The notes beneath the pieces were generated by a model. That model was not told the DNA's origin, ran no database searches, and was given only the letters and a program-made list of their open reading frames with translations. Positions 16,093-26,522 of a stretch of DNA of 64,000 nt are shown here, piece by piece. The stretch comes from Bacteroidota bacterium (GTDB lineage: Bacteria; Bacteroidota; Bacteroidia; Chitinophagales; Chitinophagaceae). The number at the start of each line of letters is the position of its first letter. Position 1 is the first letter of the stretch. The stretch lies in contig VGMN01000001.1 of assembly GCA_016866355.1 (NCBI GenBank), forward strand, positions 124,001 through 188,000, read 5' to 3'. The position numbers and the translations under genes are program-made.

Positions 16093-16201
16093 AATTTTTC
16101 TGTTTTCCTAATTTACTAGCTTATTCAATTGTTGTTGATTAAGTAATCATTAAGATATACACAGAATGTGCAGGGTAATGTGAATGGGGCTTGGCCTGGA
16201 A

Positions 16202-16570
16202 TCAGTACTGCCCAGTTCGGAGCAGCACTAGCGTGCATGCCTCCAACGTTTTGATTCCAGCTTTTTCTGCGAGCAATTGAAGTTCTTCATTTTCTGTGCC
16301 CGGATTGAATATGATTCGTTGTGGAGAAAGCTCCAAAAGGTAGCTGTAGTAAGGCTTTTGGTTTTCTGGTGAGAGGTATAAAGAAACAGTATTGAGCGCT
16401 GTTGGATAAATCAATTCCGTTTCAATAGGGGTTTCACCAACCTTACCTTTACGGACTCCAATAGCAAAAACTGGATGTTGATAGCGTTGTAGGTCCTTGA
16501 TAGCTCGGTTACTATATCGATCCTCTTTTTCTGAGGCGCCCAATACTAGGGTAGATTTTGAAGTTCCCAT
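16202..16570 (-). CDS. CoA-binding domain protein (YccU-like)
   Basis: This 122-residue single-domain protein has a Rossmann-like CoA-binding fold. The start TLVLGASEKEDRYSNRAIKDL is the glycine-rich nucleotide loop, followed by HPVFAIGVRKGKVGETPI, VSLYLSPENQKPYYSYLLEL, and PQRIIFNPGTENEELQLLAEKAGIKTLEACTLVLL. This is the CoA_binding_2 pattern of YccU-type proteins. The role is not established; such domains are thought to bind CoA or a related nucleotide. It diverges from the phosphoesterase gene across 66 bp, and no consensus promoter is evident there. Confidence 0.82.
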   Translation of the reverse strand: MGTSKSTLVLGASEKEDRYSNRAIKDLQRYQHPVFAIGVRKGKVGETPIETELIYPTALNTVSLYLSPENQKPYYSYLLELSPQRIIFNPGTENEELQLLAEKAGIKTLEACTLVLLRTGQY

Positions 16571-16636
16571 GCAGTAAAGCTACAGCAATTCAAAAATGTA
16601 AGAGAAGTCCGTTGAATTCTTTAGTAATTTTCCTGT

Positions 16637-18478
16637 ATGAAATATTGTCTGCTATTTATTGTGCTGTTTATTCAAGGGATACTTGGTGCACAGCAAAGGA
16701 CTTTTCGGTTTGCATTTGTAACCGATACACATATCGGGTCACCCAATGGTGCTGCCGAGGAGGATTTAGTAAGAACTGTAAGAGATATTAATGCACAACA
16801 AGATTTAGCCTTTGTGTTATTGACAGGAGATATCACCGAGTTAGGCACACAAGAGGAGTTACTTCTCGCAAAAAAAATCTTGGATAGTTTAAAAATTCCT
16901 TGGTATATCATTCCTGGTAATCATGATACAGGTTGGAGTGAAAGTGGTGGACTAGGTTTTACCCAAGTTTTTGGAATGGATCGTTTTAGTTTTTCTCACG
17001 CAGGGATACAATTTATTGGTTGTGCCTCTGGCCCCTATGTACGTATGAGTGACGGACATGTTCCGCGTGATGCTGTCAATTGGTTGGATAGTACATTGGC
17101 CTCCCTACCTGATGGAACTCCCCTGGTAATGGTCAATCATTATCCGCTTGACAATTCATTGGATAACTGGTATGAAGTCACCGATCGTATTCGTAAAAAA
17201 AATACGGCTATGGCCATTTGTGGGCATGGGCATGCCAATAAAAAAATGGATTTCGAGGGTATACCAGGAGTGATGGGACGTTCTAATTTGCGAGCAAAGG
17301 CAGAAGTGGGTGGATATAATATTGTGGAGTGGAGATCAGACAGTGTTCTTTTTGCTGAACGCAGACCTGGCCGTAGAACACTTCCTGTATGGAATGCAGT
17401 ATCACTCCAACAAAGAACACAGGCAGCTGCTGTAGAGTATGTAAGACCTACCTATGAAATCAATTCAACGTATCAGCAAGTAAAACGAATTTGGGAAGTG
17501 GCTGATCAAGCTAATATCATTTCAACACCGGCCTACGCAGCCAATTGGGTAGTAGTGGGTAATCAAGCCGGGATTATAAATGGCTATGCTGCAAAAACGG
17601 GAAAAAGAAAATGGCAATTTGCAACACAAGGGCCTATTTATTCTACGCCCGCCATTAAGGATAATCGAGTTGTAGTGGGTTCTGCAGATAAGGCCGTGTA
17701 TTGTTTGCATGTAGAAACAGGAAAATTGCAATGGAAATGGCAAGCGCGTGCTGCGGTATTAGGTTCTCCCGTAATAACAGCAGATACCATTTACATAGGT
17801 ACTAGTGATCATCGCATAGTAGCGTTGCAAATTCAAACCGGTAAATTAATCTGGGAATTTGAGGGACTGGAAGGACCCGTTGTAAGCAAGCCGTTAGTAG
17901 TGGATGGCAAAGTGATAATTGGTGCTTGGGATCGGCACCTCTATGCTATCGATTCACGTACGGGAAAATTAGTTTGGAAATGGAATAATGGGAGTATGGT
18001 AAGAAATTTCTCTCCTGCTTCCTGTATCCCAGTAGCCAGGGATGGGGTAGTTTTTGTAATGGCTCCAGATCGCTTTACCACTGCTATTGATTTAAATTCC
18101 GGTCAAACTCTTTGGCGTGCAAAAGATGGTGGCGTACGTGAATCTATAGGTATCGCTACTAATGGTAAATGGATTTATGGTAAATCCATGCAAGACACGT
18201 TAGTGGCTTATCAAGCAAGTGCTAGTCCTCAGGTTGCTGCCTGGAAGATGCATGTAGGTTTTGGATACGAACATGTACCCTCTATGATTATTGAACAAGA
18301 TGGCTTGTTATTATTCGGTACTCGCAACGGAGTAGTGTATGCCGTTGACCCCAGGCTTCAAAAAGTCAATTGGGCACACAAACTGGATAATTCCATGATA
18401 AACACAGTTAATCCTATCGGAAAAAATCGCGTGTTAGTTACTACGATGGATGGAAAGTTGGCCTTATTGCAGTATTAG
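16637..18478 (+). CDS. Secreted metallophosphoesterase fused to a PQQ-type beta-propeller
   Basis: This is a 613-residue two-part protein exported by an N-terminal signal (MKYCLLFIVLFIQGILGAQQ). Residues 22-260 are a calcineurin-like phosphoesterase with the full metal ligand set: VTDTHIG, LTGDITELG, IPGNHDTG, MVNHYPLD and CGHGHAN. Residues about 285-613 contain repeated blades of the type YAAKTGKRKWQF, HVETGKLQWKW, IQTGKLIWEF, DSRTGKLVWKW and DLNSGQTLWRA, the PQQ-like or pyrrolo-quinoline repeat propeller. Such propellers often bind ligands or partners rather than PQQ itself. The natural substrate is unknown. The fusion suggests a periplasmic or surface enzyme whose propeller docks substrate or carbohydrate. 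Confidence 0.88.
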   Translation: MKYCLLFIVLFIQGILGAQQRTFRFAFVTDTHIGSPNGAAEEDLVRTVRDINAQQDLAFVLLTGDITELGTQEELLLAKKILDSLKIPWYIIPGNHDTGWSESGGLGFTQVFGMDRFSFSHAGIQFIGCASGPYVRMSDGHVPRDAVNWLDSTLASLPDGTPLVMVNHYPLDNSLDNWYEVTDRIRKKNTAMAICGHGHANKKMDFEGIPGVMGRSNLRAKAEVGGYNIVEWRSDSVLFAERRPGRRTLPVWNAVSLQQRTQAAAVEYVRPTYEINSTYQQVKRIWEVADQANIISTPAYAANWVVVGNQAGIINGYAAKTGKRKWQFATQGPIYSTPAIKDNRVVVGSADKAVYCLHVETGKLQWKWQARAAVLGSPVITADTIYIGTSDHRIVALQIQTGKLIWEFEGLEGPVVSKPLVVDGKVIIGAWDRHLYAIDSRTGKLVWKWNNGSMVRNFSPASCIPVARDGVVFVMAPDRFTTAIDLNSGQTLWRAKDGGVRESIGIATNGKWIYGKSMQDTLVAYQASASPQVAAWKMHVGFGYEHVPSMIIEQDGLLLFGTRNGVVYAVDPRLQKVNWAHKLDNSMINTVNPIGKNRVLVTTMDGKLALLQY

Positions 18479-18480
18479 CT

Positions 18481-20109
18481 TTAAAGAAAAAGTTGGATAG
18501 GGCTCTCCAAAAATTTCTTAACGGTTTGCAGAAATGCAGCTCCGGCTGCGCCATCTACACTACGATGATCGCAACTCAAGGTTACTTTCATGATTTGTGT
18601 AGCTGCAAATCCATCCGCTTTACGGATTACTTTTTCGCTTATACGACCTACGGCCAGGATACAACTATCAGGCGGATTGATGATGGCGGTAAATTCATCA
18701 ATATCCATCATGCCCAAATTAGAAATGGTAAAGGTGTTACCAGTGAATTCGTTCGGTTGTAATTTTTTATTCTTGGCTTTGGTTACTAACTCTTTTGCCT
18801 CTGACGCAATTTGAGGAAGTGTTTTATTGTCTGCAAATTTTACTACAGGAACAATTAATCCGTCCTCAATGGCAACAGCTACGCCAATATGCACATGTTG
18901 GTATCTTCTGATTTTGTCGCCAAGCCAAGATGCATTAACAGCAGGATGTTGACGTAGTGCCAATGCTACTGCTTTAATAACAAAATCATTAAAACTTACC
19001 TTGACAGGACTAACTTCATTCAACTGTGTTCGGGCAGCAATGGCTTGATCCATATTTATCTCCATCTTGAGATAAAAGTGCGGTGCTGAAAATTTGCTTT
19101 CGGCCAAACGACGGGCAATTACCCCACGTATTTGTGAATTAGGAATATCGGTAAATCCTTCTGTGGTTTGTCCAGAATAACCAGGGGCTGCACTAGCCAG
19201 AGCGGTTGGTGTTCCTCCAGCTGGAATAGCGTCTAGATCTGCTTTTATGATTCTACCGCCATCTCCACTCCCACGTAGTGAAGAAAGGTCTACCCCTTTA
19301 TCCTGTGCAATTTTTTTGGCTAGTGGAGAGGCTTTAATTCTTTCGTTAGTAAAAGTGGTAGCCGCTTCAGTGGTAAGTTGTGGTATGGAAACAGCGGTTG
19401 CTGCCAAAGTAGTGGGTGCTTGTGAACTAGCGCTGGCAGTAGCAGTGGTGGATGAAGTGGTCTCAACCTTAGAAGCCGCAATAATGGCGTCTAAATCCAC
19501 CTTGCCTTTTTCACCAATGACACAAAGCAAACCATTAACTGTAATTTTCTCACCTTTCTCGGCACCAATGTAAAGTAGCGTACCATTCTTGTAGCTCTCT
19601 AATTCCATGGTCGCTTTATCCGTTTCTATATCTGCTAGTACCTCACCTTTTTTTACAACATCACCCACTTGTTTATGCCATCCGGCAATTACACCCACTT
19701 CCATGGTGTCGCTAAGTCGTGGCATTAATACCACTTCATCCATTTTTGATAAGTCCAAGGTAGTTGCGGAAGCAGGAGAAGTAGTTGCAGTTGCGGGAAC
19801 GCTTGCTGGGGTGGAGGAGGGAGCAGGGGTTGGAGCAGCAGGCGCATTAAGTAGAGAAGAAATATCCTCACCTTCATTTCCAATGATAGCGAGTAAGTCA
19901 TTGACCTGGATCTTAGATCCCTTCTCACCACCAAGATGCAACAACACTCCATCTTTGTAGCTCTCGAGTTCCATAGTGGCTTTATCTGTTTCTACTTCTG
20001 CAAGCAGATCACCTTTCTTTACTCGATTTCCAACCTTTTTATGCCAGGCAGCAATAACGCCTTCGGTCATCGTATCACTAAGTCTCGGCATGAGGATCAC
20101 TTCGGCCAT
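18481..20109 (-). CDS. pdhC: Pyruvate dehydrogenase E2, dihydrolipoamide acetyltransferase, with two lipoyl domains
   Basis: E2 transfers the acetyl group from lipoamide to CoA and forms the core of the pyruvate dehydrogenase complex. The protein has 542 residues from ATG 20109 (MAEVILMPRLSDTMTEG); a TTG two codons earlier is ignored. Two lipoyl domains, each with ETDKATMELESYK carrying the modified lysine, are followed by Ala/Pro/Thr-rich linkers. The E1/E3-binding domain is at about 270-305 (ASPLAKKIAQDKGVDLSSLR). The catalytic domain has the HxxxDG motif in SCDHRSVDGAAGA. E1 and E3 genes are not adjacent. The two lipoyl domains are near-duplicates at the protein level. Confidence 0.93.
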   Translation of the reverse strand: MAEVILMPRLSDTMTEGVIAAWHKKVGNRVKKGDLLAEVETDKATMELESYKDGVLLHLGGEKGSKIQVNDLLAIIGNEGEDISSLLNAPAAPTPAPSSTPASVPATATTSPASATTLDLSKMDEVVLMPRLSDTMEVGVIAGWHKQVGDVVKKGEVLADIETDKATMELESYKNGTLLYIGAEKGEKITVNGLLCVIGEKGKVDLDAIIAASKVETTSSTTATASASSQAPTTLAATAVSIPQLTTEAATTFTNERIKASPLAKKIAQDKGVDLSSLRGSGDGGRIIKADLDAIPAGGTPTALASAAPGYSGQTTEGFTDIPNSQIRGVIARRLAESKFSAPHFYLKMEINMDQAIAARTQLNEVSPVKVSFNDFVIKAVALALRQHPAVNASWLGDKIRRYQHVHIGVAVAIEDGLIVPVVKFADNKTLPQIASEAKELVTKAKNKKLQPNEFTGNTFTISNLGMMDIDEFTAIINPPDSCILAVGRISEKVIRKADGFAATQIMKVTLSCDHRSVDGAAGAAFLQTVKKFLESPIQLFL

Positions 20110-20151
20110 TGCCAACTAAATTTTGAGCCGAAATTAAGATAAAATAAGGGA

Positions 20152-21930
20152 TTAGTAATCCAGATCAAGCTTCAATCGTTCTTTCAATTCCTGGATCAGC
20201 GGATATCGTTTAACCATTTCCTGGTAACGCTCTTTGGAGTTTAAGATTCCCTCTGTGGCAGGGAGGGCCCCTTTTTGTTCGTCCGTAACCACACTAAACT
20301 GAAGGTTCTTGTTAGATAATCTATCTTGTAAAAAGGCGTATAATTTGTTTCTTTCTTGTTCAATAAAACGTTGCTCGATATTGTTTGCCGTTTCTACCTC
20401 AAAAGTCATCGTATCTATTATCCGCAGGTTAGCTGAGTCAAAGGGTTGAGCAGCCGGATTTTTAACGTCTTTTAGTTGCTGCGTGTATAGCTGCCAAGCT
20501 TCCAGTAAAGTAGATTCCTCAAGCTGTTTTTCCACTACTGATTCTGGTCCTGCAGTTTGTTTGAATTGCTCTCGAATTTTTGATAAAGCGCTGAGCTTTG
20601 GGGAAGGGGTTTGTTCCTTTTTTTCATTGGTAACGGGTGCTGTTTGTTCAGCGGTTGTTTCTATCACCAATTTAGCACTTGAAGGAGCCGTTTCTACTTG
20701 GATTGCCGGAGCCGGTGCAACAGATTTTGTGGAGGATACAGGAGTGTAAGGACGAATGGGGCTGATCTTAAATCCGATAGGGGACTCAGTTATTTTTTTT
20801 TTGGAAAGAGAAGACTCTCCCGCTGTAATCCGTATGGCCTGCTCCAGGTAGCAGATTTTGATGAGCATCAATTCCACATACAATCTTTTGTTGCGTGCGG
20901 CTTTATAGTTTAGTTCGGCATCAATCAAAATATTCAAGAGGCTTACTAAGGTAGCTGTTGAAATAGTTGCAGCTGTTTCCTTGTATTTGTCTTTGAAGGA
21001 TGCTACTACGTCCAATAAAACAATGGCTTTGTTATCTTGACATACCAGTAGGTTTCGGGTAAATTCAGCCATGCCATTAATGAAGAGATCGCCATCAAAA
21101 CCCTTTTTATTGATTTGGTCGTACAATAGAAGTGCCTGTGCCAGATCCTGTGTTTGCATGCAGTGCATGAAGCGGAAAAAATAGTCTTCATCCAAAATAT
21201 TTAAGTGTTCAAGTGTTTGCGTATAGTCCACCAACCCATTGGTGAAACTGACAATCTTATCCAGCAGGCTAAGTGCATCTCGCATGCACCCCTCACTTTT
21301 TTGGGCAATGATTTGTAAGGCCGAATTTTCTGCTTTAATTTTTTCTTTTTTGCAAATACTTTCAAGGTGCGCTACGGTGTCGGCCGTAGTTATTCTTTTA
21401 AAATCAAAAATCTGACAGCGACTTAGAATGGTAGGTAGAATCTTATGTTTTTCGGTGGTAGCCAGAATGAAAATTGCATAGGGGGGTGGCTCCTCTAAGG
21501 TTTTTAAGAACGCATTAAAGGCAGCAGTGGAGAGCATATGCACCTCGTCAATAACATAAACCTTATAACGGCCTCCTTGTGGAGCAAACCGAACTTGCTC
21601 GGTGAGGGTACGTATATCTTCAACAGAATTGTTAGAGGCTGCATCTAATTCAAAATAATTGATTGAACCTCCTTCGCGAAAAGACACACAGCTGCTGCAC
21701 TGTTCACAAGCTTCGCCCTCTTTTGTAGGTTTTTCGCAGTTGATGGTTTTAGCCATGATCCGGGCGCAAGTAGTCTTGCCTACTCCCCGGGGTCCACAAA
21801 ATAAAAATGCATGTGCCAGCTGCTGGTTTCGAATTGCATTTTTCAGGGTGGTAGTAATATGTTCCTGCCCTACAACTGAATCAAACAATTGCGGTCTGTA
21901 TTTACGAGCAGAAACTATAAAACGATCCAT
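20152..21930 (-). CDS. dnaX: DNA polymerase III gamma/tau subunit
   Basis: DnaX is the ATPase of the clamp loader that puts the beta sliding clamp on DNA. The protein has 592 residues. The N-terminal AAA+ domain has SARKYRPQLFDSVVGQEHI, Walker A GPRGVGKTTCARIMAK, a zinc-binding group (CEKP... CEQCSSC), Walker B YVIDEVHMLS and sensor 1 LATTEKHKI. Domain III follows to about residue 370. A long Pro/Thr/Glu-rich linker (about 390-460) leads to a C-terminal domain that probably binds the polymerase alpha subunit. I see no programmed slippage site, so a single tau-like product is expected. The start is ATG 21930. Confidence 0.95.
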   Translation of the reverse strand: MDRFIVSARKYRPQLFDSVVGQEHITTTLKNAIRNQQLAHAFLFCGPRGVGKTTCARIMAKTINCEKPTKEGEACEQCSSCVSFREGGSINYFELDAASNNSVEDIRTLTEQVRFAPQGGRYKVYVIDEVHMLSTAAFNAFLKTLEEPPPYAIFILATTEKHKILPTILSRCQIFDFKRITTADTVAHLESICKKEKIKAENSALQIIAQKSEGCMRDALSLLDKIVSFTNGLVDYTQTLEHLNILDEDYFFRFMHCMQTQDLAQALLLYDQINKKGFDGDLFINGMAEFTRNLLVCQDNKAIVLLDVVASFKDKYKETAATISTATLVSLLNILIDAELNYKAARNKRLYVELMLIKICYLEQAIRITAGESSLSKKKITESPIGFKISPIRPYTPVSSTKSVAPAPAIQVETAPSSAKLVIETTAEQTAPVTNEKKEQTPSPKLSALSKIREQFKQTAGPESVVEKQLEESTLLEAWQLYTQQLKDVKNPAAQPFDSANLRIIDTMTFEVETANNIEQRFIEQERNKLYAFLQDRLSNKNLQFSVVTDEQKGALPATEGILNSKERYQEMVKRYPLIQELKERLKLDLDY

Positions 21931-21967
21931 GGTCGCAAGATAAGAAACTCAAGAGTCAAATGACTAG

Positions 21968-23131
21968 CTATAAAATAGGATGTCTTTCAAAAGGTAATGA
22001 AGGGTCAAATTGATAACGCCAAGTGATCAACTGTCTGGTCAGGTAGGTGTCCCCCAGCCCTGTTGCAACATTGATCATTTTTGGATTAAAATCGCCAACC
22101 CATTGTAGTTCGTAATAATTATAGCGATGTAAGGCTTGCACAACAAACTTGGCTTCATTGATCATAAATGCATCAATCCCCTTTCCCTGAAATTCCGGGA
22201 CCACGCCAAAAATGATACCGGTAAATCGTTTATTGGGCTTGGTCCATTTGATCCATAAAAATTTAAGCTTACTCAATAACCCAAATTGGCCATTGAGGTA
22301 TTTGAACCACTGATTTAGGTCAGGTATATTTAAAAAAATTCCAATGGGCCGATCATGGTAGTAGGCAAACCACACAATTTTCTCATCCATCACGGGCTTC
22401 ATTTTTCTAAACATGGCAATAGCAAGATCCTTGCTGATTTCTTTTAACCCACCATGCCCCGCCCACGCGCTATTGTATACCAATGAAAAATCTACTGCAA
22501 ACTTGTCTAATTCTTTTTTGGTCACATGAACGGCTTTGAAACCAGGATCTTTTTTTACTTCTGCATGACGTTCAATCAGTTTTTGGCTGATTTCCCTGGT
22601 GGGGTCTAAGCCATAACAGTATTGATTAAAAAAAGGCTGAAAGCCATATCCCTCAAATAGAGTACGATAATAGGGTTTACTATAACTCATGCAATATAAA
22701 GGGGGTTGGAACCCTTCCACGATCAATCCCCACCACCGGTCTCTTTCTCCAAAATTGATGGGGCCGTCCATGGCCCCCATGCCTTTTGCAACCAGCCATT
22801 CACGTGCCGTATCAAATAAAAGGTTGGCGGCTGCTTGACTATCAATGCAATCAAAAAATCCTACCCCACCCACAGGAAACCGATCGCCTTTTGTCCTGTA
22901 TTTTTTATTGACAAAGGCGGCAATTCGGCCTATTAAATTTCCATATTGATCCTCAAGGACCCAGCGTATGGCTTCTCCGAATCGAAAGGCCTTATTTCTA
23001 GCAGGGTCAAAGACCTCTTCTACATCTTTATCAAGTGGGCGAATGTAGTTGGGGTCACCCTTGAACAGGGTTACGTTCACTTTCAAAAAATTTCTCTGGT
23101 CTCTTCGATTTTTTACCTCCCGAATTCGCAT
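21968..23131 (-). CDS. GNAT-fold acetyltransferase-like protein, function unknown
   Basis: This 387-residue soluble protein has no signal peptide. Its C-terminal half carries a GNAT-like pattern (KRFTGIIFGVVPEFQGKGIDAFMINE, with a Q/RxxGxG/A-type CoA loop as QGKGID), and the N-terminal half looks like a diverged second GNAT unit (VLEDQYGNLIGRIAAFVNKKY, GGVGFFDCIDSQAAANLLFDTAREWL). Bacteroidota genomes carry this type as a conserved hypothetical or a GNAT-family N-acetyltransferase. The many tryptophan/tyrosine motifs (NFGERDRWWGL, YYELQWVGDFN) are characteristic. Substrate unknown. The promoter box TACATTTG is 4 nt before the ATG. Confidence 0.7.
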   Translation of the reverse strand: MRIREVKNRRDQRNFLKVNVTLFKGDPNYIRPLDKDVEEVFDPARNKAFRFGEAIRWVLEDQYGNLIGRIAAFVNKKYRTKGDRFPVGGVGFFDCIDSQAAANLLFDTAREWLVAKGMGAMDGPINFGERDRWWGLIVEGFQPPLYCMSYSKPYYRTLFEGYGFQPFFNQYCYGLDPTREISQKLIERHAEVKKDPGFKAVHVTKKELDKFAVDFSLVYNSAWAGHGGLKEISKDLAIAMFRKMKPVMDEKIVWFAYYHDRPIGIFLNIPDLNQWFKYLNGQFGLLSKLKFLWIKWTKPNKRFTGIIFGVVPEFQGKGIDAFMINEAKFVVQALHRYNYYELQWVGDFNPKMINVATGLGDTYLTRQLITWRYQFDPSLPFERHPIL

Positions 23132-23135
23132 GGGA

Positions 23136-23163
23136 CAAATGTAGGAAAGTGGGTCCGGCCAAA
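23136..23163 (-). promoter_or_regulatory. Promoter of the GNAT-like gene
   Basis: On the minus strand TTTG (23160-23163) and TACATTTG (23136-23143) are separated by 16 nt, slightly shorter than usual. The -7 box ends 4 nt before the ATG, so a leaderless transcript is likely. Confidence 0.48.
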
Positions 23164-23223
23164 CGTGTTTTAAGGGGGTCAGTTCCTGTCAATTTTTCTT
23201 TTCATTTTTTCCCTGCGCGCCCC

Positions 23224-23231
23224 TACCTTTG
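23224..23231 (+). promoter_or_regulatory. Promoter -7 element of atpD
   Basis: TACCTTTG is an exact TAnnTTTG match 48 nt before the atpD ATG. A T-rich stretch lies at the -33 position but there is no exact TTTG. The leader is longer than those of most other promoters in this window. Confidence 0.5.
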
Positions 23232-23276
23232 CGGCCTGAAAACGCGGGGTTATTCGGACCTCGAAAAAAATCTTAA

Positions 23277-24779
<1,503 letters not shown>

Positions 24780-24790
24780 ACTGAACGGAT

Positions 24791-25045
24791 ATGACAGTTG
24801 AGATTCTGACACCTGAAAAAAAATTATTTAGTGGCGATGCCTACGGCGTGCAAATGCCAGGTCTCACTGGATCATTTGAAGTGTTGGAAAAGCATGCTCC
24901 ATTGATCAGTGCCCTCCAAGCAGGAACCATTAAAGTATTGCGTGACAAGCAAAATGACCTGGCTCGTTTTTCCATTCAGGGTGGATTTGTGGAAGTGTTG
25001 AATAATAGAGTTACCGTACTTGTTGAAGGCGGATCCGCATTATAA
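24791..25045 (+). CDS. atpC: F1 ATP synthase epsilon subunit, short form
   Basis: This 84-residue epsilon subunit links the F1 rotor to the c-ring. It has the N-terminal beta-sandwich signature: VEILTPEKKLFSGDAYGVQMPGLTGSFEVLEKHAPLISAL and IQGGFVEVLNNRVTVL. Typical epsilon subunits have about 130-140 residues with a C-terminal helical hairpin that inhibits ATP hydrolysis. That hairpin is absent here, as in many Bacteroidota. The gene is co-transcribed with atpD. The stop at 25043-25045 is followed by a terminator, so the shortness is not a frameshift artefact that I can see. Confidence 0.93.
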   Translation: MTVEILTPEKKLFSGDAYGVQMPGLTGSFEVLEKHAPLISALQAGTIKVLRDKQNDLARFSIQGGFVEVLNNRVTVLVEGGSAL

Positions 25046-25066
25046 TCAATATATTTTTTGTAGAAC

Positions 25067-25099
25067 GAACCCTTGTTGAAAAACAAGGGTTCATTTTTT
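25067..25099 (+). terminator. Rho-independent terminator after atpDC
   Basis: GAACCCTTGTT-gaaa-AACAAGGGTTC is a perfect 11-bp stem with a GAAA tetraloop, followed by a six-T run. It is the textbook form and the clearest terminator in the window. Confidence 0.9.
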
Positions 25100-25170
25100 G
25101 GCGTTAAAAAAATGTGAATGCCCGGTATTATGTTCAATCACTGTTCCCAGAGGTTGTATTTTTATCCCTT

Positions 25171-26517
25171 GTGAAAAAGGTATTTGCCCCCATTACACTA
25201 CTGATTAGCCTTTCTTTAATTGGTATCATTCTTATTCAGGTTTCTTGGATTAAGAATATGGTATTGCTAAGAGAGGAGCAGATCAAGCATCGTGTTGGAG
25301 AAGCTACTATGCAGGTGGCAGAGCAACTGGTTGATATTCCCAACGCGTATACCCCAGGTTCTACACAGAAAAAAAGGGGATTAATAGAAGGGTTTGGCTG
25401 GGATTTTTTTGTGCCTCCAACTGTGGCAAGTAGACACACTACGGCAGATATACAGAAGCGTTTTGTAAAGGCTTTTCAGCAATATGATCTAAAGGGTGTT
25501 TCTTTTGAATTTGGGATTGCCACATTGGGTCCTTTAGGAAATAATGTTTTTGAAAAAACTTCCTCTCGGTTTTTTCAGGTTTTTGAAGATACCATTCATA
25601 ATTATTTTACCATAAGAGGGTTGCGCCAACCTGCTGCAACCGGTTTTATGGGAGAAGCCATTGGCGTTACGGAGTTGTTATTTGTGACCGTTCCTGGCAT
25701 TGATGCTATTGTTCTTCGCTCATTACGCTGGAACATTGCCGCCTCAATCCTGTTTACACTCGCTATATTGGCTGCTTTTTATTTTACCATTCGTACTATG
25801 ATCCAGCAGAAAAAAATTGGTGAAATGAAAACTGATTTTATTAATAATATGACGCATGAATTTAAAACACCATTAGCTACTATTTCATTAGCGGTGGATG
25901 CCATGCGAAATGAGAAAGTGATACAGGATCAAACTAAAATGCAATATTTCAGCGGTATCATTAAGCAAGAGAATTTGCGGATGAATAGACAAGTGGAGAC
26001 TATTTTAAAAGCTTCACAATTTGATAAAGGGGAAGTACAGTTGAATCTAAAACCCATTGCTGTTCACGCTACTATCGAAAAAGTGGTAGACAACTTCAAA
26101 TTACAACTTGAACATACAGGGGGGCATATCAATTTGTTTCTTAAGGCAGGCACTGATATGGTAGAAGCTGATGAAGTTCATCTTTCTAATCTGCTTACCA
26201 ATTTGATTGATAATGCTATCAAATATGCTAAAGAGAAGGTGCCCGCTCAAATTCAAATTGAATCACGTTGTACAGATCGATTCATTCAACTTCGTGTGGA
26301 GGATAACGGAATAGGAATGACTCGAGATACAGTAAAGCGAATTTTTGAAAAATTTTATCGAGCGCATACGGGTAATTGCCACAATGTTAAAGGCTTTGGG
26401 TTGGGGCTTAGCTATGTGAAAAGTGTTACAGAAGCTATGGGAGGAAAGATTTATGCAGAAAGTATAGTAGGGAAGGGTAGCACCTTTATACTTGAATTGC
26501 CCTTACAAATTAGTTGA
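25171..26517 (+). CDS. Membrane sensor histidine kinase without adjacent response regulator
   Basis: The protein has 448 residues when started at GTG 25171 (VKKVFAPITLLISLSLIGI), which puts the charged pair directly before the first membrane helix. A GTG at 25114 is in frame but adds an unlikely stretch. TM1 is at about 6-26, a periplasmic sensor region of about 170 residues follows, and TM2 is WNIAASILFTLAILAAFYF. HisKA has the H-box NMTHEFKTPLATIS; HATPase_c has NLIDNAIKYAK (N), DNGIGM (G1) and GFGLGLSYV (G2). The response-regulator gene is not next to it: atpC is upstream and queA converges downstream. The sensed signal is unknown. Confidence 0.88.
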   Translation: MKKVFAPITLLISLSLIGIILIQVSWIKNMVLLREEQIKHRVGEATMQVAEQLVDIPNAYTPGSTQKKRGLIEGFGWDFFVPPTVASRHTTADIQKRFVKAFQQYDLKGVSFEFGIATLGPLGNNVFEKTSSRFFQVFEDTIHNYFTIRGLRQPAATGFMGEAIGVTELLFVTVPGIDAIVLRSLRWNIAASILFTLAILAAFYFTIRTMIQQKKIGEMKTDFINNMTHEFKTPLATISLAVDAMRNEKVIQDQTKMQYFSGIIKQENLRMNRQVETILKASQFDKGEVQLNLKPIAVHATIEKVVDNFKLQLEHTGGHINLFLKAGTDMVEADEVHLSNLLTNLIDNAIKYAKEKVPAQIQIESRCTDRFIQLRVEDNGIGMTRDTVKRIFEKFYRAHTGNCHNVKGFGLGLSYVKSVTEAMGGKIYAESIVGKGSTFILELPLQIS

Positions 26518-26522
26518 GTTAT

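Noticed and set aside
19247-19960. Long open frames opposite the E2 gene (19247-19573 and 19607-19960)
   Set aside because: They mirror the Ala/Pro/Thr-rich linkers and lipoyl domains of E2 on the other strand; they have no own promoter or recognisable protein.
19500-20109. The two near-identical lipoyl domains of E2 as a DNA repeat or assembly duplication
   Set aside because: The nucleotide sequences differ at many synonymous sites, and two lipoyl domains are normal for this enzyme family.
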